Shown: piece after piece, positions 25,345 through 34,859 of the stretch
Layout: each line of letters begins with the position of its first letter
How positions within the stretch are numbered: the first letter of the stretch is position 1
Source of the DNA: Bordetella hinzii LMG 13501
Lineage (GTDB): Bacteria > Pseudomonadota > Gammaproteobacteria > Burkholderiales > Burkholderiaceae_B
Reading direction: 5' to 3'
Length of the DNA: 48,961 bases
Assembly (NCBI RefSeq): GCF_001548475.1
Contig: NZ_LRUJ01000039.1
Span: 1-48,961 of the forward strand
Notes under the pieces: generated by a model
Told to the model about the DNA's origin: nothing
The model's input: the letters and a program-made list of their open reading frames with translations, nothing else
Database searches by the model: none
Position numbers and translations under genes: made by a program

Positions 25345-27684
25345 ATGCAAAAAAGGCACACGCAACGGCATCTGCTCAAAGCCGCCAAATTGCCCAGCCT
25401 GATTGCCGCGCTGCTTTTGCCGGCCCTGGCCTATGCTTTCGACCCTTTCGTCGTGCGCGATATTCGCGTCGAGGGTATCCAGCGCACCGACGCGGGCACG
25501 GTCTTCGGCTATCTGCCCGTCAAGGTGGGCGAGAAATTCACCGAGGCCGATGCGACCGAAGCCATCCGCCGTCTCTACGGCACGGGCTTTTTCAGCGACG
25601 TGCAGATCCGCACCGAGAACAACGTCGTGGTGGTCGTCGTCCAGGAGCGGCCGACCATCGCGTCGATCAGCTTCAACGGCATGCGGGAGTTCGAGTCCAA
25701 GAACATCATCAAGTCGCTGTCGCAGGTGGGTTTCGGCGAAGGCCGCATCTTCGACCAGTCCATGCTCGAGCGTGCCCAGTACGAGCTCAAGGAACAGTAC
25801 CTGAGCAAGGGCAAGTACGGCGTGGAAGTGACCGCCACCGTCACGCCGCTGCCGCGCAACCGCGTGGGCGTGAGCTTCGACGTCTTTGAAGGCGATGTCG
25901 CCAAGATCCGCGAGATCCGCATCGTCGGCAACAAGGCGTTCTCGGAAAGCGAGCTGCTGGATCAGTTCGACCTGACCACGCCCGGCTGGCTCACCTGGTA
26001 CACCAATACCGACAAGTATTCGCGCGAAAAACTCGAGGGCGATGTCGAGCGCCTGCGCTCCTATTATCTCGATCGCGGCTATCTGGAATTCTCGGCCGAG
26101 CCGCCACAAGTCACCATCTCGCCCGACCGCAAGGACATCTTCATCACCCTCACCGTGCACGAGGGCGAGCCCTACAAGGTGCGCAGCGTGAAGCTGGCGG
26201 GCAACCTGCTGGGCCTGGACAGCGAGATCAACAAGCTCATCGAGCTCAAGCCCGATGAAGTCTTCTCGGCCTCCAAGGCCAACAACTCGGCCAAGGCGGT
26301 CACCGACTACCTGGGCGAGCTGGGCTACGCCTTTGCCAACGTCAACCCCAATCCGCAGCTGGATCGCGAAAAGCACGAAGCCGACGTCACTTTCTACGTC
26401 GATCCGAGCCGCCGCGTCTATGTGCGCCGTATCCAGATCGGCGGCAACACCCGTACCCGGGACGAGGTCGTGCGGCGCGAAATGCGCCAGCAAGAAGCCG
26501 CCTGGTACGATGCCGGCGACATCAAGGTCTCGCGCGACCGCGTCGACCGCCTGGGCTATTTCAACGAGGTCAACGTCAAGACCGACCCGGTGCCGGGCTC
26601 GCCCGACCAGGTCGACGTCAACGTGGACGTGAAGGAAAAGCCCACCGGCATGATCAACCTTGGCGTGGGCTACGGCTCGACCGACAAGGCCATCCTGTCG
26701 GCCGGCATCAGCGAAGACAACGTGTTCGGCAGCGGCACCAACCTGTCCTTGCAGGTCAACACCAGCCAGACCAACCGCGCCGCCGTGCTGTCGCATACCG
26801 ATCCCTACTTCACCAAGGAAGGGATCAGCCGCACGACCTCGCTGTACTATCGCGTGACCGAACCCTGGAACAACAACGACGGCGACTACCGCGTCAAGGC
26901 CATGGGCCTGGGCATGAACTTCGGGGTGCCGATCTCGGAGTACGACCGCGTCTTCCTGGGCGCCAGCTTCGAGCGCAACCAGATCGATCTGTACACCAAT
27001 TCGCCGCGCGCCTATCGGGACTTCGTCGACCAGTACGGCGACTCGACCAACGCCATCATTTTCAGCACCGGCTGGTCCAAGGACACGCGCGACAGCGCCC
27101 TGGCGCCGACCAAGGGCGCCTACACCCGCCTGAAGGGCGATGTCTCCACCATGGACCTGAAGTACTACCTGCTCACCGCGCAGCAGCAGTACTTCCTGCC
27201 CCTGGGCCGCAGCTACACCCTGGCGCTGAACGGCATGGTCGATTACGGCCGTTCCTATGGCGGCAAGGACTATCCGGTGATCAAGAACGTCTACGGCGGC
27301 GGCATCGGCACGGTGCGCGGCTACGACGGCGCCTCGCTGGGTCCGCGCGACGTGGATACTGGCGATTACCTGGGCGGTTCGCGCCGCATCATCGCCAACG
27401 CGCAGCTCTACCTGCCGTTCCCGGGGGCCAACAAAGACCGCACCCTGCGCTGGTTCGTCTTCGCCGACGCAGGCCAGGTCGCGGCCGGCAGCGGCATGAG
27501 CTGCACGGCGGGCAAGGCTTCCGATCCGGTCGAGGATCCTTGCGGCTGGCGTTATTCGGCGGGTATTGGCCTGTCGTGGCAGTCGCCGCTGGGTCCGCTG
27601 CAGCTGTCCTACGCGCGTCCGCTCAATGCCAAGCCGGGTGACGATAAACAGAGCTTCCAGTTCCAGATCGGCACCGGTTTCTGA
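25345..27684 (+). CDS. bamA: Outer membrane protein assembly factor BamA (Omp85)
   Basis: 779 residues from the ATG at 25345, which follows AGAGGGG and gives a normal signal peptide ending ALLLPALAYA. An ATG at 25306 would add 13 residues and an over-long n-region. Five POTRA domains span about residues 30-430 (VRDIRVEGIQRTDAGTVFGY opens the first), and the rest is a 16-strand barrel with the L6 motif VRGYDGASLGP. BamA folds and inserts beta-barrel proteins and is essential. The gene order rseP-bamA-skp-lpxD is conserved. The last residue is Phe (QFQIGTGF), the outer-membrane targeting signature. Confidence 0.97.
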   Translation: MQKRHTQRHLLKAAKLPSLIAALLLPALAYAFDPFVVRDIRVEGIQRTDAGTVFGYLPVKVGEKFTEADATEAIRRLYGTGFFSDVQIRTENNVVVVVVQERPTIASISFNGMREFESKNIIKSLSQVGFGEGRIFDQSMLERAQYELKEQYLSKGKYGVEVTATVTPLPRNRVGVSFDVFEGDVAKIREIRIVGNKAFSESELLDQFDLTTPGWLTWYTNTDKYSREKLEGDVERLRSYYLDRGYLEFSAEPPQVTISPDRKDIFITLTVHEGEPYKVRSVKLAGNLLGLDSEINKLIELKPDEVFSASKANNSAKAVTDYLGELGYAFANVNPNPQLDREKHEADVTFYVDPSRRVYVRRIQIGGNTRTRDEVVRREMRQQEAAWYDAGDIKVSRDRVDRLGYFNEVNVKTDPVPGSPDQVDVNVDVKEKPTGMINLGVGYGSTDKAILSAGISEDNVFGSGTNLSLQVNTSQTNRAAVLSHTDPYFTKEGISRTTSLYYRVTEPWNNNDGDYRVKAMGLGMNFGVPISEYDRVFLGASFERNQIDLYTNSPRAYRDFVDQYGDSTNAIIFSTGWSKDTRDSALAPTKGAYTRLKGDVSTMDLKYYLLTAQQQYFLPLGRSYTLALNGMVDYGRSYGGKDYPVIKNVYGGGIGTVRGYDGASLGPRDVDTGDYLGGSRRIIANAQLYLPFPGANKDRTLRWFVFADAGQVAAGSGMSCTAGKASDPVEDPCGWRYSAGIGLSWQSPLGPLQLSYARPLNAKPGDDKQSFQFQIGTGF

Positions 27685-27866
27685 TGATCTGAATCAAGGT
27701 TTTGTTTAGGGCATCGATTAATACCTGCAGGCCCGATTTATTATTCGCTGGTCCAAGGGTTTATTCGTAACGGTTGAAACATGGGGTCATGGGCCAAGGC
27801 TCGCGCCCCTGCGGTTTAGTGGCACAATATTGACTTTGCCCTTTACCTTCCAAAGGTGAGATTTTC

Positions 27867-28415
27867 ATGATGTCTGATTTCGCACTCAACACCTCGGGCC
27901 GGCGCGCCGGCAAACTGGCGACGTCCCTGGCGCTGGCGGGTGCACTGCTGTTCGGCTCGGCGGCGGTGACGACGGCGCAGGCGCAAGGCACCAAGATCGG
28001 CTTCGTGAACACGGAGCGGATCCTGCGTGAATCGGGTCCGGCGAAGGCCGCGCAAAGCAAGATCGAAGCGGAATTCAAGCGCCGAGACGACGAGCTGCAG
28101 CGCATGGGCACGCAGCTGCGCAGCCAGGCCGAGAAGTTCGACAAGGACGCCCCCGTCCTGTCGGAGTCCGATCGTGTCAAGCGCCAGCGTGAGCTGTCCA
28201 ACCTGGACATGGACCTGCAGCGCAAGCGCCGCGAGTTCCAGGAAGACTTCAACCGCCGCCGCAACGAAGAGTTCTCGGGCATCGTGACCAAGGCCAATGA
28301 CGCCATCAAGCGCATCGCCGAACAAGAGAACTACGACCTCATCGTCCAGGATGCCGTGACGGTCAATCCGCGCGTCGACATCACCGACAAGGTGATCCAG
28401 GCGCTGGGCCGCTGA
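27867..28415 (+). CDS. skp: Periplasmic chaperone Skp/OmpH
   Basis: 182 residues with a Tat-like RR in the n-region but a Sec-type signal peptide (LATSLALAGALLFGSAAV, cleavage near AQA-QG at residue 40). The mature part starts KIGFVNTERILRES, then a long charged coiled coil (about residues 65-145, rich in R, E, K, Q) that makes the tentacles of the Skp trimer. It carries unfolded outer-membrane proteins to BamA. The gap of 182 bases after bamA has no gene. The Shine-Dalgarno AAGGTGAG can pair with an upstream ACCTT, a small hairpin that may lower initiation. lpxD starts 6 bases after it ends. Confidence 0.93.
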   Translation: MMSDFALNTSGRRAGKLATSLALAGALLFGSAAVTTAQAQGTKIGFVNTERILRESGPAKAAQSKIEAEFKRRDDELQRMGTQLRSQAEKFDKDAPVLSESDRVKRQRELSNLDMDLQRKRREFQEDFNRRRNEEFSGIVTKANDAIKRIAEQENYDLIVQDAVTVNPRVDITDKVIQALGR

Positions 28416-28421
28416 TCGTCC

Positions 28422-29507
28422 ATGCCTGTACTGCTGGATCCTGCCCGGGCGCCGCGTCTGGACGCTTTGTTGTCCCGGGCCAGTACGCAAGGGCTGGACC
28501 CGCAGCTCGATACCGGCGGCGCGGAGCTGCCGCTGATCGCCGGTATCGGCACGCTGGCTTCCGCCGGCGCGCAGGAAATCTCCTTTCTTTCCAATCCCCG
28601 CTACCAGGGCCAGCTGGCCTCGACCGGCGCGGCCGCGGTGATCGTCACCCCGGACGTCGCCCAGGCCCAGCGCGAGCAGGGCAGTGCCCGGCTGTTCGTG
28701 GTCTGCCGGCACCCCTATCTGCTATACGCCCGGCTGGCGCAATGGTTTGACGCCGAACGGCGCGGCCTGCCGGCCGCCGGCGTGCACCCCAGCGCGGTGG
28801 TCGCCGGGGATGCCGTCATCGAGGACGGCGCCAGCGTGGGCCCGCAATGCGTGATCGAGTCAGGTGCCGTCATCGGCCGCGGCGCCGTCATCGGCCCGGC
28901 CTGTGTGATCGGCAAGGGCAGCCGCGTGGGTCCGGACAGCCGCCTGAGCGCCCGCGTGACCCTCTATGACGGCGTGACCATCGGCGCGCGCGCCATCGTG
29001 CATAGCGGCGTGGTGCTGGGCGCCGACGGCTTCGGCTTCGCGCCCGATCCCACCCTGGGCAAGGGCGCCTGGGGTAAGATTCCGCAATTGGGCGGGGTAA
29101 CGATCGGTGACGACGTCGAGATCGGCGCCAACACTACCATCGACCGCGGCGCCCTGGAAGACACCGTCATCGGCAATGGCGTGAAGCTCGATAACCTGAT
29201 CATGATCGCGCACAACGTGCGCATCGGCGCGCATACGGCGATCGCGGCCTGCACCGGCGTGGCCGGTTCGACCACGATAGGCGAGCGTTGCATCGTGGGC
29301 GGGGCGGCCATGTTCTCGGGCCACCTGAGCATCTGCGACGACGTGACGATCTCGGGCGGCACGCCCGTGACGTCGAGCATCAGCAAGCCCGGCCGCTATA
29401 CCGGTGTCTATCCGTATGCCGAACACGGCGAGTGGCAACGCAACGCCGCCGTGATACAACAGCTGGCCCAATTGCGTCGCCGGGTGCGCACGCTCGAAAA
29501 AGCGTAA
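28422..29507 (+). CDS. lpxD: UDP-3-O-(3-hydroxyacyl)glucosamine N-acyltransferase
   Basis: 361 residues. Residues 1-110 form the uridine-binding domain ([17 protein letters not shown]), then about 25 left-handed beta-helix hexapeptides (for example [20 protein letters not shown]), and a C-terminal helix ([14 protein letters not shown]). The catalytic His is in [15 protein letters not shown], with [10 protein letters not shown] nearby. It adds the second 3-hydroxyacyl chain in lipid A synthesis in the cytoplasm, using acyl-ACP. It sits between skp and fabZ, as in most proteobacteria. Confidence 0.98.
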   Translation: MPVLLDPARAPRLDALLSRASTQGLDPQLDTGGAELPLIAGIGTLASAGAQEISFLSNPRYQGQLASTGAAAVIVTPDVAQAQREQGSARLFVVCRHPYLLYARLAQWFDAERRGLPAAGVHPSAVVAGDAVIEDGASVGPQCVIESGAVIGRGAVIGPACVIGKGSRVGPDSRLSARVTLYDGVTIGARAIVHSGVVLGADGFGFAPDPTLGKGAWGKIPQLGGVTIGDDVEIGANTTIDRGALEDTVIGNGVKLDNLIMIAHNVRIGAHTAIAACTGVAGSTTIGERCIVGGAAMFSGHLSICDDVTISGGTPVTSSISKPGRYTGVYPYAEHGEWQRNAAVIQQLAQLRRRVRTLEKA

Positions 29508-29531
29508 GGCCCGCGCGGCGGAACATGTTTA

Positions 29532-29559
29532 CGCGAGGCCGTCCGCGGGCGGCCTCGCG
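29532..29559 (+). other. Perfect 10-bp hairpin between lpxD and fabZ
   Basis: CGCGAGGCCG (29532-29541) and CGGCCTCGCG (29550-29559) around an eight-base loop. No U-run follows. It may mark a processing site or partial pause. Confidence 0.6.
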
Positions 29560-29589
29560 CCATCTATTCATATCGCAGGAACGAAAGTC

Positions 29590-30045
29590 ATGGAACTCGA
29601 CATCAAGGGGATTATGGAGCGTCTGCCGCATCGCTATCCGATGCTGCTGATCGACCGGGTACTGGAAATGGTGCCTGGTAAATCCATCGTGGCCGTCAAG
29701 AACGTCTCCATCAATGAACCTTTCTTCAATGGCCATTTTCCCCATCACCCGGTGATGCCGGGCGTGCTCATCGTCGAGGCAATGGCCCAGGCTTCGGCCT
29801 TGTTTTCGTTTACCGACGACAACGGCGGCCTGAAGTGCGAGGGCAGCAAGACGGCGTATTATCTGGTGGGTATAGACGGTGCGCGTTTCCGCCGTCCGGT
29901 GGTGCCGGGCGACCAGCTGCGCATCGAAGTCGAAGCCGAGCGCCTGAGCCGCACCATCTGCAAGTACCAGGGACGGGCCCTGGTGGATGGACAGCTGGTG
30001 GCCGAGGCCAAACTGATGTGCGCCATTCGCAGTCTGGAAGAGTAA
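29590..30045 (+). CDS. fabZ: 3-hydroxyacyl-[acyl-carrier-protein] dehydratase FabZ
   Basis: 151 residues, a single hot-dog domain. [20 protein letters not shown] opens it; the catalytic His is in [14 protein letters not shown] and the Glu in [13 protein letters not shown]. It dehydrates 3-hydroxyacyl-ACP in fatty acid elongation and so competes with LpxA and LpxD for the same substrate, which explains the gene's place between them. Its TAA is followed at once by the lpxA ATG. Confidence 0.98.
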   Translation: MELDIKGIMERLPHRYPMLLIDRVLEMVPGKSIVAVKNVSINEPFFNGHFPHHPVMPGVLIVEAMAQASALFSFTDDNGGLKCEGSKTAYYLVGIDGARFRRPVVPGDQLRIEVEAERLSRTICKYQGRALVDGQLVAEAKLMCAIRSLEE

Positions 30046-30840
30046 ATGTCCGCAAACATTCATCCCACCGCGGTGGTCGACCCGGCCGCCCGCATCGACA
30101 GTTCGGTCACGATAGGCCCGTATAGCGTGGTGGGTCCCGATGTGACCATCGGCGCCGGCACCGAAATCGGCCCGCACTGCGTCATCGATGGCGTGACCAC
30201 CATCGGACGGGATAATCGCTTCTACCGCTTTTGCTCCATTGGCGGCATGCCGCAGGACAAGAAGTACGCAGGCGAGGCGACCCGGCTGGTGATCGGTGAC
30301 CGCAATACGGTGCGCGAGTTCACCACCTTCAATACCGGCACGGTGCAGGATGGCGGCGTGACCACGCTGGGCAATGACAATTGGATCATGGCCTATGTGC
30401 ATATCGCCCATGACTGCCACATCGGCAGCAACACCATCCTGGCCAACTCTGTCCAGCTGGGCGGCCATGTGCACGTGGGCGATTGGGCCATCGTCGGCGG
30501 CCTGACCGGCGTGCACCAGTTTTCCAAGATCGGCGCGCACAGCATGACGGGCGGCAACAGTTCGCTCATGCAGGATACGCCGCCCTATGTGCTGAGCGCG
30601 GGCAATCCCTGCCGTCCGGTGGGGATCAATGTCGAGGGCCTGAAGCGCCGCGGCTTTTCGCCGGCCAGCATCTCGGCGCTGCGCGAGGCCTACAAGATCC
30701 TGTACCGGCGCGGCCTGGCGCTGGACGAGGCGCGCGCCGAACTGCGGGCCCGCCAGCAATCCGAGCCCGATGTCGCCGAGGTCCTGCAGGTGCTGCTGGA
30801 CTTCCTGGACGCTTCCAACCGCGGCATCATCCGTCCATGA
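30046..30840 (+). CDS. lpxA: Acyl-ACP:UDP-N-acetylglucosamine O-acyltransferase
   Basis: 264 residues. It has a left-handed beta-helix of hexapeptide repeats from about residue 5 to 185, then a helical C-terminal domain ([20 protein letters not shown]). The catalytic His is H122 in [10 protein letters not shown]. The acyl-ruler position equal to E. coli Gly173 is Gly170 (MTGGNSS), the residue that in E. coli allows a C14 chain. It starts lipid A synthesis by acylating UDP-GlcNAc at O3. The stop overlaps the lpxB start (ATGA). Confidence 0.98.
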   Translation: MSANIHPTAVVDPAARIDSSVTIGPYSVVGPDVTIGAGTEIGPHCVIDGVTTIGRDNRFYRFCSIGGMPQDKKYAGEATRLVIGDRNTVREFTTFNTGTVQDGGVTTLGNDNWIMAYVHIAHDCHIGSNTILANSVQLGGHVHVGDWAIVGGLTGVHQFSKIGAHSMTGGNSSLMQDTPPYVLSAGNPCRPVGINVEGLKRRGFSPASISALREAYKILYRRGLALDEARAELRARQQSEPDVAEVLQVLLDFLDASNRGIIRP

Positions 30841-32024
30841 GCCTGTCCATAGGCATGGTGGCCGGCGAGCCTTCGGGCGACCTGCTGGCCGGGCGGATCA
30901 TCGGGGGCCTGCAAGCGCGGGCCCCCGATGTGCATTGCGCCGGCATAGGCGGGCCGCAGATGCAGGCCAGGGGTTTCGAGGCCTGGCATCCCATGCACGC
31001 GCTGTCCGTCTTCGGCTATGTCGATGCGCTCAAGCGCATTCCCAGCCTGCTGTCCATTTACGGCGACACCAAGCGGCGCCTGCTGGCGGCGCGGCCGGCG
31101 GCATTCGTCGGCATAGACGCGCCCGATTTCAATTTGCGCCTGGAGCTGCAGTTGCGCCAGGCGGGTATCCCGACCGTGCACTTCGTGGGCCCCTCGATCT
31201 GGGCCTGGCGCTACGAGCGCATCCACAAGATACGCGCCGCCGTCTCCCATATGCTGGTGCTCTTTCCCTTCGAGGAGGAGATCTACCAGAAGGAAGGCAT
31301 ACCGGTGACCTACGTGGGCCATCCGCTGGCCGGCGTCATCCCCATGCGGCCCGATCGCGAGGCGGCCCGTGCCCGCCTGGGCCTGCAGTCCGGCGAGCGC
31401 GTGCTGGCCATCCTGCCGGGCAGCCGTTCTTCCGAAATCCGCATCCTGGCGCCGCGTTTCCTGGCGGCGGCCCAGATCCTGCTGCGCAACGATCCGGCGC
31501 TGCGCTGCGTGGTGCCCATGGTCAACCCCCAGCGCCGCGCCGAGTTCGAACAGATCCTGGCGCAGTATCCCGTGCCCGGGCTGCGCTGCGTGACTGTCGA
31601 GGACGTGCAGGAAGATACCGGCACGCCGGTGGCCTGGAGCGTCATGGAGGCCGCCGACGCCGTGCTGGTGGCCAGCGGCACGGCCACGCTGGAGACGGCC
31701 TTGTACAAGCGTCCCATGGTGATTTCCTATGTGCTGTCGCCCTGGATGCGGCGCATCATGGCCTGGAAATCCGGCCAGCAGCGGCCGTATCTGCCGTGGG
31801 TGGGGCTGCCCAATGTGCTGCTCAAGGACTTTGCGGTGCCCGAGCTGCTGCAGGACGACGCCACGCCCGAGAAACTGGCCGAGGCCACCTGGGCGTCCCT
31901 GACGGACAAGGACAATGCGGCACGTATCGAGGCGCGCTTTACGGCCCTGCACGAGGCGCTGTTGCGCGATACGCCCGCGTTGGCCGCGCAGGCCATCCTG
32001 GAGGTCGCCCATGGCCCAGGCTGA
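30837..32024 (+). CDS. lpxB: Lipid-A-disaccharide synthase
   Basis: 395 residues from the ATG at 30837. The GT19 family N-terminus [20 protein letters not shown] is present, with [33 protein letters not shown] and [18 protein letters not shown] further on. It joins lipid X and UDP-2,3-diacylglucosamine to make the lipid A disaccharide, as a membrane-associated enzyme. It overlaps lpxA by 4 bases and rnhB by 14, so the three are closely coupled. Confidence 0.98.
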   Translation: MSLSIGMVAGEPSGDLLAGRIIGGLQARAPDVHCAGIGGPQMQARGFEAWHPMHALSVFGYVDALKRIPSLLSIYGDTKRRLLAARPAAFVGIDAPDFNLRLELQLRQAGIPTVHFVGPSIWAWRYERIHKIRAAVSHMLVLFPFEEEIYQKEGIPVTYVGHPLAGVIPMRPDREAARARLGLQSGERVLAILPGSRSSEIRILAPRFLAAAQILLRNDPALRCVVPMVNPQRRAEFEQILAQYPVPGLRCVTVEDVQEDTGTPVAWSVMEAADAVLVASGTATLETALYKRPMVISYVLSPWMRRIMAWKSGQQRPYLPWVGLPNVLLKDFAVPELLQDDATPEKLAEATWASLTDKDNAARIEARFTALHEALLRDTPALAAQAILEVAHGPG

Positions 32025-32619
32025 TCTGTTCGGCGAGCCCGTCTATCCGGTGCACGGCGTGGCCGGCATCGACGAGGCGGGCAGGGGCCCCCTGGCCGGC
32101 GCGGTCTACGCCGCCGCGGTCATGCTCGATCCGGACCGGCCTATCGAGGGCCTGGCGGATTCCAAGGTGTTGAAGGCCGAGCGGCGCGAAGCCCTGGCCG
32201 AGGAAATCAAGGCCGGCGCGCTCGCCTGGTGCATCGCCAGCGCCAGCGTCCAGGAGATCGACAGCCTCAATATTCTGCGCGCCACGCTGCTGGCCATGGA
32301 GCGCGCGGTGCTGGGCCTGGGCAGAGCGCCGCAGGTGGCGCTGGTCGATGGCAACCAGGCGCCGCGCCTGCGCTGCACGGTGCAGACCGTCATCAAGGGC
32401 GACGCCCTGGTGCCGGCCATTTCGGCGGCCTCCATCCTGGCCAAGACCGCGCGCGACAGCGACCTGCTGCGCCTGCATGCGCTCTATCCGCAGTACGCCT
32501 TCGACCAGCACAAGGGATATGGCACGGCCCTGCACCTGGAGCGCCTGCGCGCCCATGGCCCTTGTCCCGAACACCGGCGCAGCTTTGCGCCCATCAAGGC
32601 TTTCGGCGTCCTGGCATGA
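32011..32619 (+). CDS. rnhB: Ribonuclease HII
   Basis: 202 residues from the ATG at 32011, within the end of lpxB. The active site shows D21-E22 in [17 protein letters not shown], and the other acids are in [11 protein letters not shown] and [12 protein letters not shown]. RNase HII removes single ribonucleotides and RNA primers from DNA. The lpxA-lpxB-rnhB order is conserved in proteobacteria. Its TGA overlaps the start of the following methyltransferase. Confidence 0.97.
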   Translation: MAQADLFGEPVYPVHGVAGIDEAGRGPLAGAVYAAAVMLDPDRPIEGLADSKVLKAERREALAEEIKAGALAWCIASASVQEIDSLNILRATLLAMERAVLGLGRAPQVALVDGNQAPRLRCTVQTVIKGDALVPAISAASILAKTARDSDLLRLHALYPQYAFDQHKGYGTALHLERLRAHGPCPEHRRSFAPIKAFGVLA

Positions 32620-33395
32620 AGTTCATTTCCTCGCGCGACAATCCCGCCGTCAAGGCGCTTTACCGCCTGGCCGAGCAGGCTGGCAGGCGCGGGGCGCCCG
32701 TGCTGCTCGAAGGCGTGCATCTGTGCCAGGCCTGGCTGGCGCGCCATGGCGCGCCGGAGCAGGCGGTATTCGACGCCGGGCGCCTGGACCATCCCGAGCT
32801 GGCCGAGTTGGCGCGCCAGGTGCCCGAAGCGCGCTGCCTGGCGCTGGACGCGCGCCTGATGCGCGGCCTGGGCAGCGTCGAAGCCGACCAGGGCGTGGCC
32901 TTCGTGGTGAGGGCGCCGCAGCCGGAGCTGCCGCCGCACATCAACGCCAACTGTGTCCTCCTGGACCGCATCCAGGATCCCGGCAATGTGGGCAGTCTGC
33001 TGCGCACCTGCGCGGCGGCCGGCATCCGCCTGGCCTTCCTGGCCACCGGCACCGCGGCCGCCTGGTCGCCCAAGGTGCTGCGCAGCGGCCAGGGCGCGCA
33101 CTTCGCGCTGGAGATCCACGAGCATGTGGACCTGCTGGCCTTGCAGGACCGCCTGCGGCTGCCGCTGGCGGTCACGTCCCTGGAGCAGTCCGAGGACCTC
33201 TTTGCCACGGCGCTGCCGCCGGCCCTGGCCTGGGTGTTCGGCCACGAAGGGCAGGGCGTGGATCCTGCCCTGCAGGCGCGGGCCGGTCTGCGCCTGCGCA
33301 TCCCGCACGACGCCCAGGCGGTCGAGTCGCTCAATGTGGGCGCCGCCGCCGCCATCTGTCTGTTCGAACAGCGGCGCCAATCGATGGCGCCCTGA
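32616..33395 (+). CDS. SPOUT (TrmH/SpoU) family RNA 2'-O-methyltransferase
   Basis: 259 residues. An N-terminal substrate-binding domain ([29 protein letters not shown]) precedes the knotted SPOUT domain with its three motifs: [34 protein letters not shown] and [20 protein letters not shown]. Such enzymes methylate a ribose 2'-OH of rRNA or tRNA using S-adenosylmethionine. The first motif has the family Asn and Arg. It overlaps rnhB by four bases and ends the long cluster. Its target nucleotide cannot be read from sequence; RlmB-like or TsnR-like are both possible. Confidence 0.92.
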   Translation: MKFISSRDNPAVKALYRLAEQAGRRGAPVLLEGVHLCQAWLARHGAPEQAVFDAGRLDHPELAELARQVPEARCLALDARLMRGLGSVEADQGVAFVVRAPQPELPPHINANCVLLDRIQDPGNVGSLLRTCAAAGIRLAFLATGTAAAWSPKVLRSGQGAHFALEIHEHVDLLALQDRLRLPLAVTSLEQSEDLFATALPPALAWVFGHEGQGVDPALQARAGLRLRIPHDAQAVESLNVGAAAAICLFEQRRQSMAP

Positions 33396-33466
33396 TGCCC
33401 TCGCTCCCGCGCCCGGCTTTCGCTATGCTGGCGGGCATTCAATATGAGCGAAAGGGAGCGCCCTCA

Positions 33467-33862
33467 ATGAATCGATTTTTTCGCGCCGCGCGCGGGCTGG
33501 CCGGCGCTGCGCTGGTGCTGGGCCTGCTTGCCTGCGCCAGCCACGAGCGCGCCGCCATGGTGCCCGTGCGCGGCGGCGAGGGGGATCGCATCGTGATCCT
33601 GCCGCGCGCCGTGCCGGCCGCCCTGTCGGGTGACGACGGCCGCAGCCTGCCGGAAGACTCACGCTGGCGGCGGATCGGCGCGCTCGCCCAGGGCGATGTT
33701 TACCGCCGCCTGGACGCGCGTTTCGTGGTGCGCGCCGAAGGCCGCGAGCGCGAAGCCTATCTGGTCGAATCCAATGGCCGGCTCATGGGGTATTACCTGC
33801 CGGCCGAAAGCTGGTTCGTCCCCCTGTCTTCGCCCGTGCGCATGCCGTCCTGGCAGCGCTGA
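33467..33862 (+). CDS. Small putative lipoprotein, function unknown
   Basis: 131 residues with a signal peptide and lipobox (VLGLLACAS, lipidated Cys23). A Shine-Dalgarno AAAGGGAG lies 8 bases before the ATG. The mature domain is about 105 residues with a mixed pattern: DRIVILPRAVPAALSGDDGR, RWRRIGALAQGDVYRRLDAR and LVESNGRLMGYYLPAESWF. No family was recognised. Residue +2 after the Cys is Ala, which fits outer-membrane sorting. It converges with ppsR (10-base gap), and a TATGCT hexamer 40 bases upstream may be its -10. Confidence 0.72.
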   Translation: MNRFFRAARGLAGAALVLGLLACASHERAAMVPVRGGEGDRIVILPRAVPAALSGDDGRSLPEDSRWRRIGALAQGDVYRRLDARFVVRAEGREREAYLVESNGRLMGYYLPAESWFVPLSSPVRMPSWQR

Positions 33863-33872
33863 GCGCCCCGGT

Positions 33873-34700
33873 TCAGTAGCGGCCCAGTCCGACTTCCTGC
33901 AGCACCGTGGTGGCGATCTCCTCGATGGATTTGGTGGTGGTCGACAGCCACGAAATGCCTTCGCGCCGCATCATGCGCTCGGCCTCGGCGACCTCGTAGC
34001 GGCATTGCTCGAGGGTGGCGTATTGACTGTTGGGCCGCCGTTCATTGCGGACTTCGGCCAGGCGGTCGGGCTGGATGGACAGCCCGAAGAGCTTGTTGCG
34101 ATAGGGCGCGATGGTCTTGGGCAGGCTGTTGCGCTCGAAATCATCGGGCGTGAGCGGGAAGTTGGCCGCCTTGATGGCGTATTGCATGGCCAGGTAGAGG
34201 CTGGTAGGGGTCTTGCCGCAGCGCGAGACGCCCACCAGGATGACATCGGCCTGGTCCAGCTGGTTGACGAACTGCCCGTCGTCGTGGGCCAGGCTGAAAT
34301 TGATGGCGTCGATACGGTTGCGGTATTTCTCGGAATCGGCCGCCATGTGGGAGCGGCCGATCGAATGGCTGGACTTCAGGCCGAGCGCCTGCTCGATATG
34401 GCTGACAAAGGTGCCGAACAGGTCCAGGAAGATGCCATTGGCCTGTCGCACCCGGGCGAGGATCTCGGGGTTGACCAGGGTGCTGAAGACGATGGGCGGC
34501 AGGCCGGTCTCGTCGGCATTGCGGTTGATCCGGGCGGCCGTCTCGTCGGCCTTCTCCAAGGTATCGATAAATGGTAGCCGGATAGGCTTGAATTCGACCT
34601 GGTCGAATTGCGAAAGCACGGAATGGCTGAAGGTTTCCGCGGTGATGCCGGTGCTATCGGAGACGATGTAGACAGTGCGGACTATCGGGCTTGCGGTCAT
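33873..34700 (-). CDS. ppsR: Phosphoenolpyruvate synthase regulatory protein (bifunctional kinase/pyrophosphorylase)
   Basis: 275 residues of the DUF299/PSRP family. The N-terminus TVYIVSDSTGITAETFSHSV and the P-loop VILVGVSRCGKTPTSLYLA (about residues 148-166) are diagnostic. It uses ADP to phosphorylate PEP synthase on a Thr near the catalytic His, switching it off, and reverses this by phosphorolysis. It is divergent from ppsA, its target, with 159 bases between the starts, the usual arrangement. The same family regulates PPDK in other bacteria, but here the partner is PpsA. Confidence 0.96.
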   Translation of the reverse strand: MTASPIVRTVYIVSDSTGITAETFSHSVLSQFDQVEFKPIRLPFIDTLEKADETAARINRNADETGLPPIVFSTLVNPEILARVRQANGIFLDLFGTFVSHIEQALGLKSSHSIGRSHMAADSEKYRNRIDAINFSLAHDDGQFVNQLDQADVILVGVSRCGKTPTSLYLAMQYAIKAANFPLTPDDFERNSLPKTIAPYRNKLFGLSIQPDRLAEVRNERRPNSQYATLEQCRYEVAEAERMMRREGISWLSTTTKSIEEIATTVLQEVGLGRY

Positions 34701-34747
34701 ATGTAAAAAATTCCAACCAGGGAAGGGCTAGGGACTACCCGAACGAG

Positions 34748-34753
34748 TACAAT
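34748..34753 (+). promoter_or_regulatory. Possible -10 element of ppsA
   Basis: TACAAT, 106 bases before the ppsA start, with no good -35. If used, the leader would contain the 11-bp inverted repeat at 34791-34829. Confidence 0.4.
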
Positions 34754-34790
34754 CAGACCCCTGAAAAGTCACCCCAAGGGCACCAAGGCC

Positions 34791-34829
34791 AGTTTGGTCA
34801 GCGCAGGGTTTATCTGTCCTGACCAAACT
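34791..34829 (+). promoter_or_regulatory. 11-bp perfect inverted repeat in the ppsA leader
   Basis: AGTTTGGTCAG (34791-34801) and CTGACCAAACT (34819-34829) with a 17-base spacer; CGCTTTCTTCC follows. It could be an operator, or a leader hairpin acting as an attenuator. It ends 30 bases before the ppsA ATG. Confidence 0.6.
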
Positions 34830-34859
34830 CGCTTTCTTCCATTGTAAAAGGTGACTTCA

